NCBI GenBank assembly: GCA_947462175.1
Contig: CANHOE010000085.1
Location: 1 to 9,555, forward strand
DNA from: Burkholderiales bacterium
GTDB lineage: Bacteria > Pseudomonadota > Gammaproteobacteria > Burkholderiales > Burkholderiaceae_C
Length of the DNA stretch: 9,555 bases
Reading direction: 5' to 3'
Under the pieces are notes generated by a model. That model did not search any database. It had not been told where the DNA came from and saw nothing but the letters and a program-made list of their open reading frames with translations. Every line of letters begins with the position of its first letter. The first letter of the stretch is position 1. Both the position numbers and the translations under genes were made by a program. Shown here in pieces: positions 1-6,383 of this stretch.

Positions 1-3000
1 CCGGTGATTGCCGAGCTGATGCAGGTGCTGTGGCATTCGCCCTTCCCAGCGATGTTGCAGGACACGCGCTGGCGCATCGTCGACGTGAATCCGGCCTTCG
101 TCGCCTTCAGTGGTTATCCGCGAGAGAAACTGATCGGCAGTGATCCAGTAGCGCTCGAACCCGAAGAAGACCGCGCCAGCAGCCTGGCGCTGCGTGAACG
201 CTGGCAAGAGCGCAGCGACCGTGAGGCTGAGCCGGCGCTGGTGAGCCGCCGCATCGTTGCGGCCGATGGTCGCGAACGCTGGTTCCGCGCGACCCGCAGC
301 GCTCTCACCGACGAGAATGGCCGCGTGTTCGCCATGTCTGTGTTGCAGGACAGCACGGCCGAACACATGGCCCGCGAGCGAGCCGACCGTTCTGCTCGCG
401 AGATCGACGATTGGTTCGACCTGAGTCCGATCGGCATGGTTTTGTTCGACGAGGCGGGTTTGCTGGTGCGGACCAACCCGGCTTTCGATGCGCTGGCGGG
501 CGCGGTACCCGCGGTGCTCGCCGATGCATCGCCTGAGTTGCGCCAGTTGCTGGGTTGGACCGACAGCGGCCCATCGCCTGCCCTCCAGCCCTCGGCCAAA
601 CCGGTGGCTGCGCAGGGCTGGCTGCCACAGCCTCAGGGTGGGTTGCGTCGGCTGCGCTCCATCGTGCGCTGCTACACCACGCCAGGCGGCGCGCGACGCC
701 ACATGGCCATCCTGGAAGACCGCAGCATCGAGGAAGAGCGCGACCTGGCGCAAATGCAGATCGGAGCGCTGATGGACACGGCTGGCGTCGGTCTCGCGAC
801 CTTCCAGGAGACCTCTGGCTGGGTGCGTCAACGGCAGTCATCGAAGCCTGCAGACGCGCGATCTGATTCGAGTGTGGCACCCACCTCCGCGGCCCTGCAA
901 TCGATCAGCCGAGACATCGTGGCTGACGACTCGCTGGCCGCCTACGATGCGCTTCAGCAGGCCTTGCGCACCGCCCAGCGAGCAGAGGTTCGCTATGCCA
1001 TCCGTCACCCTCAGTTGGGTCTTCGATGGCTGCTGACCCGCGTCGAGCCGGCCACGCTGGCCTCCGGCAAGCGAACGACCTCGGTGGTGACGCTGGACAT
1101 CACCGAGCAGCATCAGACGCAGCAGCGCAGCGAGCAGCTGCTGCGCGAACTCACGACGATCCTGGAAAGCACCTCGGCGGGCATCGCCTACATCCGCGGC
1201 AATGTCCTGGTGCGCTGCAACCGCCGGTTCGAGGCGATGCTGGGGCTGCCTTCGGTGGGTATCGCTGGCAGCGGCATTCCGGAGTTGTTCGGCAGCTCGC
1301 CGCAAGGACAGCGCATCGCTGCCGACACCTTGCAGGCTCTGACCGCAGGGTTGATCTTCGAGACCGAGTTTTCGATGGACGCGGCTGCAGGCTCGGCGAG
1401 TGGTCAGCCGCTGCGCTGGTATGCGTTGTCTGTGCGGCGCACCGGCCCGGTAACCCAGCAGATCGAGGCGATTGCGGTGCTGTCCGACATCACGCGGCTG
1501 AAGGCGCAGCAGGTCGAGTTGGAGCAGTTGGCGCGCGACCACGAACTGATGTTCAGCCTGTCTGAAGTGGGCATCGCCTTCGTGCGCGACGGTATCGTGC
1601 AGCGTGCCAACGATGCGCTCGCCCAGCTTGCGGGCTACCCGGCTGCCGAGCTGCAGGGCTTGCCTCTGCGATCACTGTATGCCGATGCGGAAGAGCATGA
1701 GCGTCTGTCGGCGCAGGAACAGAACGCGCTTCAACTGCATGGTCGCTGGATCGGCGAACGGCAGCTACACCAGCGCGACGGGCGGGTCGTCTGGGTTCAG
1801 ATCAGCACCCGTCTGGTGGGTGACGACCCCGCCGGCGGCATCATCGCGTCGTTCGTCAATGTCGATGCACGGCATCGTGCCGAGCATGCGGTGGCGTTGC
1901 AGGCCAACCGAACTCGGGCGATTCTTGATTCGGTGCTGGTCGGCATCGTGACGGTCGGGCCGCGAGGGATCGAGTGGATGAACCGCTCGGCGCGACGCAT
2001 GTTCGGCGCCGACCTGGGCGACTTCATCGACCAGCCGATCAGCACTGTCGCCACGCCCGAGCCCGATCACCCGTTTCGCCGAACCCAGTACCTGGACGAC
2101 CTGATCGAGGGTGAGGCCGAGACCTTCGAGTGCCGTGTCAAGGCCCGCGATGGGCGTGAATTCTGGGTCGTCGGCAATGCGGTGGTCACCGGTCGAGAAT
2201 CGCGTGGACGGCAGCTGACCTACGCGCTGCTCGACATCGAACGTCGCCGTCAGGCCGAGGCCCGCATCGAGGAGGCGCAGGCCTCGCTGCAACGCATCAT
2301 CGAGGCAGCGCCAATGGCCATCACAGTGCGCGATGCGCGCACGCTGACCATCCTTCAGGCCAATCTGGTTGCCGCACGCAGTGTCGATCGAACCATCGAT
2401 CAGCTGGTGGGGTGCAGCCCCGAAGACATCTTCGAACCCGAACAGGCCTCACAGCGGCGCCTGGACATGGAGTTGGCCTTGCGCGCCAGCAGCGTGACAC
2501 AGCGCGAGTACCAGATCCCGATGAACGGCGAGGTGCGTGTCTGGGATGCGCGCTACCTGCCGCTGGCGGCGCCGGGCCAAGCGCCCGATCAGTTGTTGCT
2601 GGTCGCAACGGACGTGACCGAGCAAAGAGCGGCAGAGCAGGCGAAGTTCGACGAGGCGATCGCGCAGCGCGAGATGCTGGTCAAGGAAGTACACCACCGC
2701 ATCAAGAACAATCTTCAGGGTGTCGCCGGTCTGTTGCAGCAGATTGCTACCCGCAAACCGGAGATGGCGACGGCCATGTCAGAGGTGGTGGGCCAGGTGC
2801 AGGCGATTGCCCAGGTCTATGGTCTGCAGGTCGGCGCGGGTGGGCCGCTGCAAGTGACTGGGGTTGTGGAAGCGATTGCCACTTCGGTGCAGCGCACGTT
2901 TGGGCACCCGATCCACTTCGCAGTGAAAGGTGAGAACCCAGGCCAGTGGGTGCTGCCCGAGGCCGAGTCGATCCCGATTGCACTGACCCTCAATGAACTG

Positions 3001-3321
3001 CTGACCAACGCGGTAAAGCACAGTGCGAAGCAGCACCCTGCGGCCGACCGAGGCGAGGCCGCGCAGCTCACCGTGGAATGCACGCTGTTGTGCGAGGAGG
3101 GCGGTGTGCGTATCGTGATTCGCAACCACGCGCGTCTGGCAGGCGACTTCAACCTCGCTCGCGTTCCCGGCGGAGTGTCGGGGCTCGGCCTCGTGCGTGC
3201 TTTGCTGCCGAGGCGTTGCGCTCAACTCGGCATTGAACAGGATGGCGACCATGTGGTCGCGACCGTGAGCATCGTGGCGCCTGGTGTCATGAATACCGAG
3301 CGTCGAAAGGCACCTGTCTGA
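1..3321 (+). CDS. Multi-PAS sensor histidine kinase, HisKA_2 type (5' end probably incomplete)
   Basis: A cytoplasmic sensor kinase that probably phosphorylates the ANTAR regulator encoded next. The frame is open to the window edge, so the GTG at 4 may not be the true start; residues below count from it. About seven PAS-like units run in series, roughly 5-123, 133-245, 250-370 (degenerate), 382-500, 512-627, 635-748 and 760-876. Several end in the usual D-[IV]-T-E-type junction, for example LDITEQ near 365 and TDVTEQ near 870. The dimerisation/phosphoacceptor part follows with EVHHRIKNNLQ (895-905); His898 is the likely phosphorylated residue, typical of HisKA_2 kinases. The ATPase part has an N-box (LNELLTNAVKHS, Asn997 and Asn1002) and a G2-like stretch (GLGLVRALLP, about 1060-1069). 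The usual D-x-G-x-G of the G1 box is replaced by RNHARLA (1040-1046). No transmembrane segment is visible, so sensing is probably of a cytoplasmic signal, ligand unknown. The gene ends in TGA, 125 bp before the regulator. Confidence 0.9.
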   Translation, partial: PVIAELMQVLWHSPFPAMLQDTRWRIVDVNPAFVAFSGYPREKLIGSDPVALEPEEDRASSLALRERWQERSDREAEPALVSRRIVAADGRERWFRATRSALTDENGRVFAMSVLQDSTAEHMARERADRSAREIDDWFDLSPIGMVLFDEAGLLVRTNPAFDALAGAVPAVLADASPELRQLLGWTDSGPSPALQPSAKPVAAQGWLPQPQGGLRRLRSIVRCYTTPGGARRHMAILEDRSIEEERDLAQMQIGALMDTAGVGLATFQETSGWVRQRQSSKPADARSDSSVAPTSAALQSISRDIVADDSLAAYDALQQALRTAQRAEVRYAIRHPQLGLRWLLTRVEPATLASGKRTTSVVTLDITEQHQTQQRSEQLLRELTTILESTSAGIAYIRGNVLVRCNRRFEAMLGLPSVGIAGSGIPELFGSSPQGQRIAADTLQALTAGLIFETEFSMDAAAGSASGQPLRWYALSVRRTGPVTQQIEAIAVLSDITRLKAQQVELEQLARDHELMFSLSEVGIAFVRDGIVQRANDALAQLAGYPAAELQGLPLRSLYADAEEHERLSAQEQNALQLHGRWIGERQLHQRDGRVVWVQISTRLVGDDPAGGIIASFVNVDARHRAEHAVALQANRTRAILDSVLVGIVTVGPRGIEWMNRSARRMFGADLGDFIDQPISTVATPEPDHPFRRTQYLDDLIEGEAETFECRVKARDGREFWVVGNAVVTGRESRGRQLTYALLDIERRRQAEARIEEAQASLQRIIEAAPMAITVRDARTLTILQANLVAARSVDRTIDQLVGCSPEDIFEPEQASQRRLDMELALRASSVTQREYQIPMNGEVRVWDARYLPLAAPGQAPDQLLLVATDVTEQRAAEQAKFDEAIAQREMLVKEVHHRIKNNLQGVAGLLQQIATRKPEMATAMSEVVGQVQAIAQVYGLQVGAGGPLQVTGVVEAIATSVQRTFGHPIHFAVKGENPGQWVLPEAESIPIALTLNELLTNAVKHSAKQHPAADRGEAAQLTVECTLLCEEGGVRIVIRNHARLAGDFNLARVPGGVSGLGLVRALLPRRCAQLGIEQDGDHVVATVSIVAPGVMNTERRKAPV

Positions 3322-3322
3322 A

Positions 3323-3378
3323 CCACAGCTGCGCTGTTCACCCCTTTCGCTTTCGGACAGAATGGGGTGGCGCTGTGG
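3323..3378. repeat. Two-part inverted repeat directly after the multi-PAS kinase stop codon
   Basis: CCACAGC (3323-3329) pairs with GCTGTGG (3372-3378), and CACCCC (3339-3344) pairs with GGGGTG (3364-3369), giving 13 base pairs around a 19-nt loop. The internal bulge is asymmetric, 9 nt on the left and 2 nt on the right. It begins one base after the TGA. No T-run follows on either strand, so it is not a classical intrinsic terminator. It could attenuate read-through into the ANTAR gene, protect the 3' end of the kinase mRNA, or be an operator. The pairing is seen in the sequence; the function is inferred. Confidence 0.45.
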
Positions 3379-3437
3379 CTCGCATCTGTCTAGCGGTGCT
3401 TTCCAGCTCGTGGGCGGGAGAGTCGTTTTGAAATTGC

Positions 3438-3443
3438 AGGGGA
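3438..3443 (+). promoter_or_regulatory. Ribosome binding site of the ANTAR regulator gene
   Basis: AGGGGA lies 3 nt before the GTG at 3447 and 6 nt before the in-frame TTG at 3450. The spacing to GTG is short, so TTG 3450 is a real alternative and would remove one residue. The next ATG (3477) leaves only two residues before the receiver's first beta strand and has no good Shine-Dalgarno sequence. Confidence 0.5.
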
Positions 3444-3446
3444 ACC

Positions 3447-4085
3447 GTGTTGGCAGTTGAGCAAGCGCCGTCCGAGATGGGCTGCAAAATCCTCGTGGTT
3501 GACGACGACCGGCTTGTGCTGGCGACGCTTGCCCACGGCCTGACACAGGCCGGCTATGACGTGATCGACGCCGACAATGGTGATGACGCGATCCTGCTTG
3601 CGCGCGAGCACCGGCCCGATCTCGCACTGCTTGACATCCGCATGGAGGGCATGAGCGGCTTCGATGTCGCTGCCTATCTGCGCGAGTACTGCAAGATGCC
3701 CTTCATGTTCCTGTCGGCGTTCACCGACGAGGACACAGTGCGCCAGGTCCATGAACTTGGGGCGGTTGATTACCTGGTCAAACCGCTCGACATCGGTCAG
3801 ATCGTCCCGGCAGTGCAGGCGGTGTTTGCGCGGCTGAAGGCGTCGTCTTCGGCAGCCATCCCCCCCGTCTCCGTTGCGCCATCAAAAGCTGCAGGGAGCG
3901 TCGATGCCTTGTCGCCAGTCGAAGCGATGGCTGTCGGCGTACTGATGCACCGTTACTCGTTGGCCCGCGCTGCCGCCTGCGATCGTCTTCAGCGCATGGC
4001 TGCGGCGAACGGTCTCTCCGTCGGTGTCGAGGCCGAACGCCTGGTGGAAGCGGTTGAGCGTCTGTCGGATGCGGCCGACCTCTGA
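3447..4085 (+). CDS. Response regulator with receiver and ANTAR RNA-binding output domain
   Basis: A 212-residue AmiR/NasT/EutV-style regulator that should act on nascent mRNA rather than DNA. The receiver covers about residues 13-130: acidic pocket Asp19-Asp21 (VVDDDR), phosphoacceptor Asp63 (ALLDIRM), Ser90 at the usual Thr/Ser position (FLSAF) and Lys112 (LVKPLD). All receiver catalytic residues are present. A linker rich in Ala, Ser and Pro (about 131-154) leads to an ANTAR domain at about 155-205, recognised by AVGVLMHRYSLARAAACDRL and the following helix; the common AKG of this motif reads AVG here. In this family phosphorylation promotes dimerisation and binding of paired hexaloop stem-loops that antagonise terminators. 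The neighbouring HisKA_2 kinase, in the same direction, is the natural partner, as in EutW/EutV. GTG 3447 is chosen from the Shine-Dalgarno position. The RNA target is unknown. Confidence 0.88.
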   Translation: MLAVEQAPSEMGCKILVVDDDRLVLATLAHGLTQAGYDVIDADNGDDAILLAREHRPDLALLDIRMEGMSGFDVAAYLREYCKMPFMFLSAFTDEDTVRQVHELGAVDYLVKPLDIGQIVPAVQAVFARLKASSSAAIPPVSVAPSKAAGSVDALSPVEAMAVGVLMHRYSLARAAACDRLQRMAAANGLSVGVEAERLVEAVERLSDAADL

Positions 4086-4090
4086 GACCA

Positions 4091-4108
4091 TGGCGTGGTT
4101 GCGCGCCA
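4091..4108. terminator. Small hairpin between two convergent genes, possible shared terminator
   Basis: TGGCG (4091-4095) pairs with CGCCA (4104-4108) around an 8-nt loop, inside the 25-bp gap between the convergent stop codons (4083-4085 on + and 4113-4111 on -). The stem is GC-rich but short and no U-tract follows on either side. With so little room it is the only visible candidate for ending either transcript. Termination is inferred and weakly supported; the two mRNAs may instead overlap at their 3' ends. Confidence 0.25.
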
Positions 4109-4110
4109 GT

Positions 4111-5427
4111 TCAGCGCGACAGGGGCGCCAGCGAGAAATGGAAGCTCGCGCCTTGCCCCACCTCGGATTCGGCCCACACCTCACCGCCGTGCTTGTGCAC
4201 GATGCGTCGGACTGAGGCCAGGCCGACGCCGGTGCCCTGGAATTCGCTGGCGCTGTGCAGGCGCTGAAATACACCGAACAAGCGGTCGGCAAATCGCATG
4301 TCGAATCCGGCACCGTTGTCGCGAACGGTGAAGGTGGGCGTCGGAGACTCTGTGCAGCGCTCGAACCACACCTGCGGATCGGAGCATTTTCCGGTGTACT
4401 TCCAGGCGTTGCCGAGCAGGTTTTCGAGGGCCACTCGCAACAGTGTCGGATCGCCCTGGACTTGCATCAGCGGATCGATGTGGACCTTCACCTTGTGATG
4501 GGGTGATTGCCGTCGCAGGTCATCGATGACGAAGTCTGCCAGCTGCGACAGGTTGACGGGCTGTCGAGTTACCGGCTTGGCAGACAGTTGCGACAGCGCC
4601 AGCAGCGCATCGATCATGCTGTTCATCCGCGCCGCGGCGCCGAGCACGCGATCGAGGTGGTCGTTGCCGATGCGGTCGAGCAGCCGGCCGTAATCTTCCT
4701 TGACGATCTTGGTGAAGCCCTCGACAACGCGAATGGGCGCCCGAAGATCATGCGACACCGTGTAGCTGAACGAGTCCGCATCGTTCTCGGTCGGGATGGC
4801 CAATGGCGTTAGCGACGGCATGGTGTGAGGCCGCGAGGCTTCGACTTGAGGGCGATTCTGGGTCGATCCTGTACCGTGTGACTGCGAAACAGCCGCGGGC
4901 AGGGCAGCAACCTGGCATTCACGCAAGGTGCCGACATGGCCGATGAAGGCGCCGCTGGCATCATGCGCGGGCAGGGCACGCAGCAGGCCGGTTTGCACCG
5001 AATCATCGGCCATACGGTGAACGACCCAGACATCCTCGACGGCCTGCTGCGCCTCGATGCGCTGTCTCAGGGCGGCATGCCGGCTTGGGCACGGGTCGCC
5101 GGTTCCAGGGTCGATGCCAGCGAAATGCACCCAGAGGTTCTCAAATCTCCGGGCTGCTTCGTGGCCGCCGGACGACTTCGCGCCACCCATTGGTGCGTCC
5201 AGGGTCACTAACCGATGGCGGGCGTCCGTGTGCCATTGCCAGACATCAAGCACCCGCGCCAGCATCAAAGCATGGGCATGCTGCTGCTGCCGTTCAGAGA
5301 CTTCTGCCTCCAGTTGACGCAATCGTCGAAGCAACCATGCTCCAGCCGCGAGACACATCAACACGAAGCCGATGCAGAACACAAGCGCAAGGGAGGCGCT
5401 TGTGTTGGCGGCGGTGCCAACGCTCAT
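4111..5427 (-). CDS. Membrane-anchored sensor histidine kinase (PAS-like, HisKA, HATPase_c)
   Basis: A 438-residue kinase. A hydrophobic segment at about residues 10-32 (LALVFCIGFVLMCLAAG) followed by RRLRQLE indicates one N-terminal membrane anchor with the rest in the cytoplasm. A short coiled-coil-like stretch leads into a PAS-like region (about 57-170) with the VLDVWQWHTD opening typical of PAS/PAC folds. After a low-complexity linker come the H-box SHDLRAPIR (phosphoacceptor His226), N-box ENLLGNAWKYT (Asn336, Asn340), G1 box DNGAGFD (370-376), F-box ADRLFGVFQRLH and G2 box GTGVGL (398-403). All catalytic boxes are intact, and the core resembles the kinase module of phytochrome-like kinases, although no chromophore domain is present. 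The frame stays open upstream to 5751, but that extension is Arg/Pro-rich and domainless, whereas ATG 5427 sits 8 nt after CAGGA and directly before the membrane segment. It has no receiver or Hpt, so it needs a separate partner; the divergent Hpt/REC operon is the closest candidate (inference). Confidence 0.88.
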   Translation of the reverse strand: MSVGTAANTSASLALVFCIGFVLMCLAAGAWLLRRLRQLEAEVSERQQQHAHALMLARVLDVWQWHTDARHRLVTLDAPMGGAKSSGGHEAARRFENLWVHFAGIDPGTGDPCPSRHAALRQRIEAQQAVEDVWVVHRMADDSVQTGLLRALPAHDASGAFIGHVGTLRECQVAALPAAVSQSHGTGSTQNRPQVEASRPHTMPSLTPLAIPTENDADSFSYTVSHDLRAPIRVVEGFTKIVKEDYGRLLDRIGNDHLDRVLGAAARMNSMIDALLALSQLSAKPVTRQPVNLSQLADFVIDDLRRQSPHHKVKVHIDPLMQVQGDPTLLRVALENLLGNAWKYTGKCSDPQVWFERCTESPTPTFTVRDNGAGFDMRFADRLFGVFQRLHSASEFQGTGVGLASVRRIVHKHGGEVWAESEVGQGASFHFSLAPLSR

Positions 5428-5435
5428 GCCGGAAG

Positions 5436-5440
5436 TCCTG
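5436..5440 (-). promoter_or_regulatory. Ribosome binding site that sets the start of the membrane kinase
   Basis: On the minus strand this reads CAGGA and is 8 nt from the ATG at 5427-5425. It supports the shorter start over upstream in-frame starts in the open frame reaching 5751, because the protein made from here begins directly with its membrane anchor. Confidence 0.6.
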
Positions 5441-5455
5441 AGGGGCGTGCAACCG

Positions 5456-5475
5456 GTGGCCGTCGTGACGGCCAC
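5456..5475. promoter_or_regulatory. Perfect 9-2-9 inverted repeat upstream of the membrane kinase
   Basis: The site reads GTGGCCGTCGTGACGGCCAC: two perfect 9-bp arms around a 2-bp centre, beginning 29 bp before the kinase ATG and 16 bp before its Shine-Dalgarno sequence. As DNA it has the form of an operator for a dimeric regulator. As RNA it could form an 8-bp GC-rich stem with a 4-nt loop in the leader. No T-run follows, so a terminator is unlikely. The symmetry is seen directly; the binding factor is unknown. Confidence 0.5.
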
Positions 5476-5850
5476 GCGGTGCTCCGGCACTCGGGGCCAC
5501 CCTCTGACAGCTTGATCACATTCAGGCTTACGCTGATTGGCCCCGAATTCATAGCGGCGGATTGTAGGCAGCGCTCGAGAGCGTGCGGCGCACCGAAATG
5601 GGTCGTGAGAAGGTTTTATGACCTCCTTCGCTCTGAGGTTCGACAAGGTGGATTCAAGTCGTGGCATGGGTAACCGATACCACCAGCACGGCCACCTCAA
5701 CCCAGTGACTACGGCCTGTACGGTCCGGATTCGATGCAAACATGCAGGCACGACTTTGTGGTGGCTTTTCGAGGGTGTTTGGATCAGTGCGATCTACCGG
5801 CCACAGCGCAGGCGCAGCCAGGCAATTGCAGGGCATCGTCCAGTTCAACA

Positions 5851-5869
5851 GTGCCTTCGTCTGAGGCAC
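5851..5869 (+). repeat. Short hairpin in the likely leader of the Hpt operon
   Basis: GTGCCT (5851-5856) pairs perfectly with AGGCAC (5864-5869) around a 7-nt loop, 55 nt before the Hpt start codon. It may be part of a structured 5' leader together with the hairpin at 5897-5916. The loop lacks the A-x-x-G hexaloop pattern expected of an ANTAR target. Function unknown. Confidence 0.3.
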
Positions 5870-5896
5870 ACTCTGGCATGCGTCACAAGCTGTCCG

Positions 5897-5917
5897 TTCC
5901 GATGAAACTGTCGGGAG
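5897..5917 (+). promoter_or_regulatory. Ribosome binding site of the Hpt gene within a potential hairpin
   Basis: GGGAG (5913-5917) is the Shine-Dalgarno sequence, 7 nt before ATG 5925. The bases TTCCGA (5897-5902) can pair with TCGGGA (5911-5916), six pairs including one G-U wobble, around an 8-nt loop, so four of the five Shine-Dalgarno bases would be hidden. This could limit translation of the Hpt gene and, through coupling, of the GGDEF-EAL gene. The pairing is seen; regulation is inferred, and the stem is short. Confidence 0.4.
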
Positions 5918-5924
5918 CCGTGAG

Positions 5925-6383
5925 ATGAGTTCTGCGCCAGTCCTCCGGTCTATGTCCCTGTCAGCGCAGCCCACGCCCGACGGCAATGCGGGGCAGGGCG
6001 TTGCCGCGTCACCAGGTGTGCTCAACGCCGATGCGATCCGCAGACTGCGTGAACTCGATCCGACGGGAGAAAGTCATTTGCTGACTAGGGTGTTCCAAGC
6101 CTTCGAGACGTCGCTCAATCGATTGCTGCCACAACTTGAGCAGGCGCGCCACACGGCTGATGCTGCCGGCGTCAGGCTGGTTGCACACACGCTGAAATCG
6201 TCATCGGCGACCATTGGGGCGGTGCAACTGTCCAGGGTGTGCGCAGAAGTCGAGGTCATGGCACAAGAGTCTCGACTCGATGCCGCCGCCACAGGCATCG
6301 AGCAGATCCTGTCAGAGGCACAGGCCGTGCGTGAGGCGCTGCGCAAGCTGACCGCAGCAGACTTGCCGGCCGGTGCTGCATGA
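5925..6383 (+). CDS. Stand-alone histidine phosphotransfer (Hpt) domain protein
   Basis: A 152-residue soluble Hpt protein that passes phosphate between receivers in a phosphorelay and has no catalysis of its own. The diagnostic motif is VAHTLKSSSATIGA (86-99), with His88 as the phosphorylated residue and Lys91 and the small residues of the four-helix bundle conserved. The domain spans about 35-140. The first 30 or so residues are Pro/Ala/Gly-rich and probably unstructured. The start is ATG 5925 with GGGAG 7 nt upstream. Its stop overlaps the start of the next gene (ATGA), so both are probably translated together, suggesting the Hpt works with the receiver of the GGDEF-EAL protein. Which kinase or hybrid receiver loads it is not shown; the divergent membrane kinase has no receiver, so a second receiver protein would be needed for a classical four-step relay. 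Confidence 0.88.
   Translation: MSSAPVLRSMSLSAQPTPDGNAGQGVAASPGVLNADAIRRLRELDPTGESHLLTRVFQAFETSLNRLLPQLEQARHTADAAGVRLVAHTLKSSSATIGAVQLSRVCAEVEVMAQESRLDAAATGIEQILSEAQAVREALRKLTAADLPAGAA

Larger units (their letters stand above)
5428..5924. other. 497-bp divergent intergenic region between the membrane kinase and the Hpt operon
   Basis: No convincing gene is visible. The open frames crossing it on both strands give Arg-, Ser- or Cys-rich translations without recognisable domains and run into the flanking genes. It must carry promoters for both directions. A minus-strand TACAAT at 5566-5561 is a possible -10 for the kinase, but no matching -35 was found. No strong sigma-70 or sigma-54 pair was found for the Hpt operon. 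Structured elements inside it are the inverted repeat at 5456-5475 and hairpins at 5851-5869 and 5897-5916. Weaker pairings are AGCTTG/CAGGCT (5509-5528, one wobble pair), CGCTC/GAGCG (5572-5583) and AGGT/ACCT (5611-5624). Confidence 0.6.

Noticed and set aside
3323..3378. Classical Rho-independent terminator after the multi-PAS kinase
   Set aside because: The stem is interrupted by an asymmetric bulge, the loop is long, and no T-run follows on either strand.
5513..5526. FNR-like site (TTGAT-N4-TTCAG)
   Set aside because: Only one half-site fits the TTGAT-N4-ATCAA consensus; the second matches 3 of 5 bases, which is too weak to call.
5428..5751. N-terminal extension of the minus-strand kinase by 108 residues
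   Set aside because: It is Arg/Pro-rich, has no domain or signal sequence, and would bury the membrane anchor. ATG 5427 has a well-spaced CAGGA.
5750..5764. Sigma-54 promoter (GGCACG followed by TTTGTGG)
   Set aside because: The spacing between the GG and the GC-type element is off by one and the -12 element lacks GC.
5897..5916. ANTAR target hairpin in the Hpt leader
   Set aside because: With the inner wobble pair it has a 6-nt loop, but the loop reads GAAACT and lacks A at position 1 and G at position 4.
5618..5928. Open frames of 95 and 64 residues on the + strand in the spacer
   Set aside because: The translations are low in recognisable features, rich in Arg, Ser and Cys, and lack Shine-Dalgarno sequences. 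They look like chance frames in GC-rich DNA.
5654..6025. Minus-strand frame of 123 residues overlapping the Hpt start
   Set aside because: It overlaps the well-supported Hpt gene, and its composition does not resemble a folded protein.
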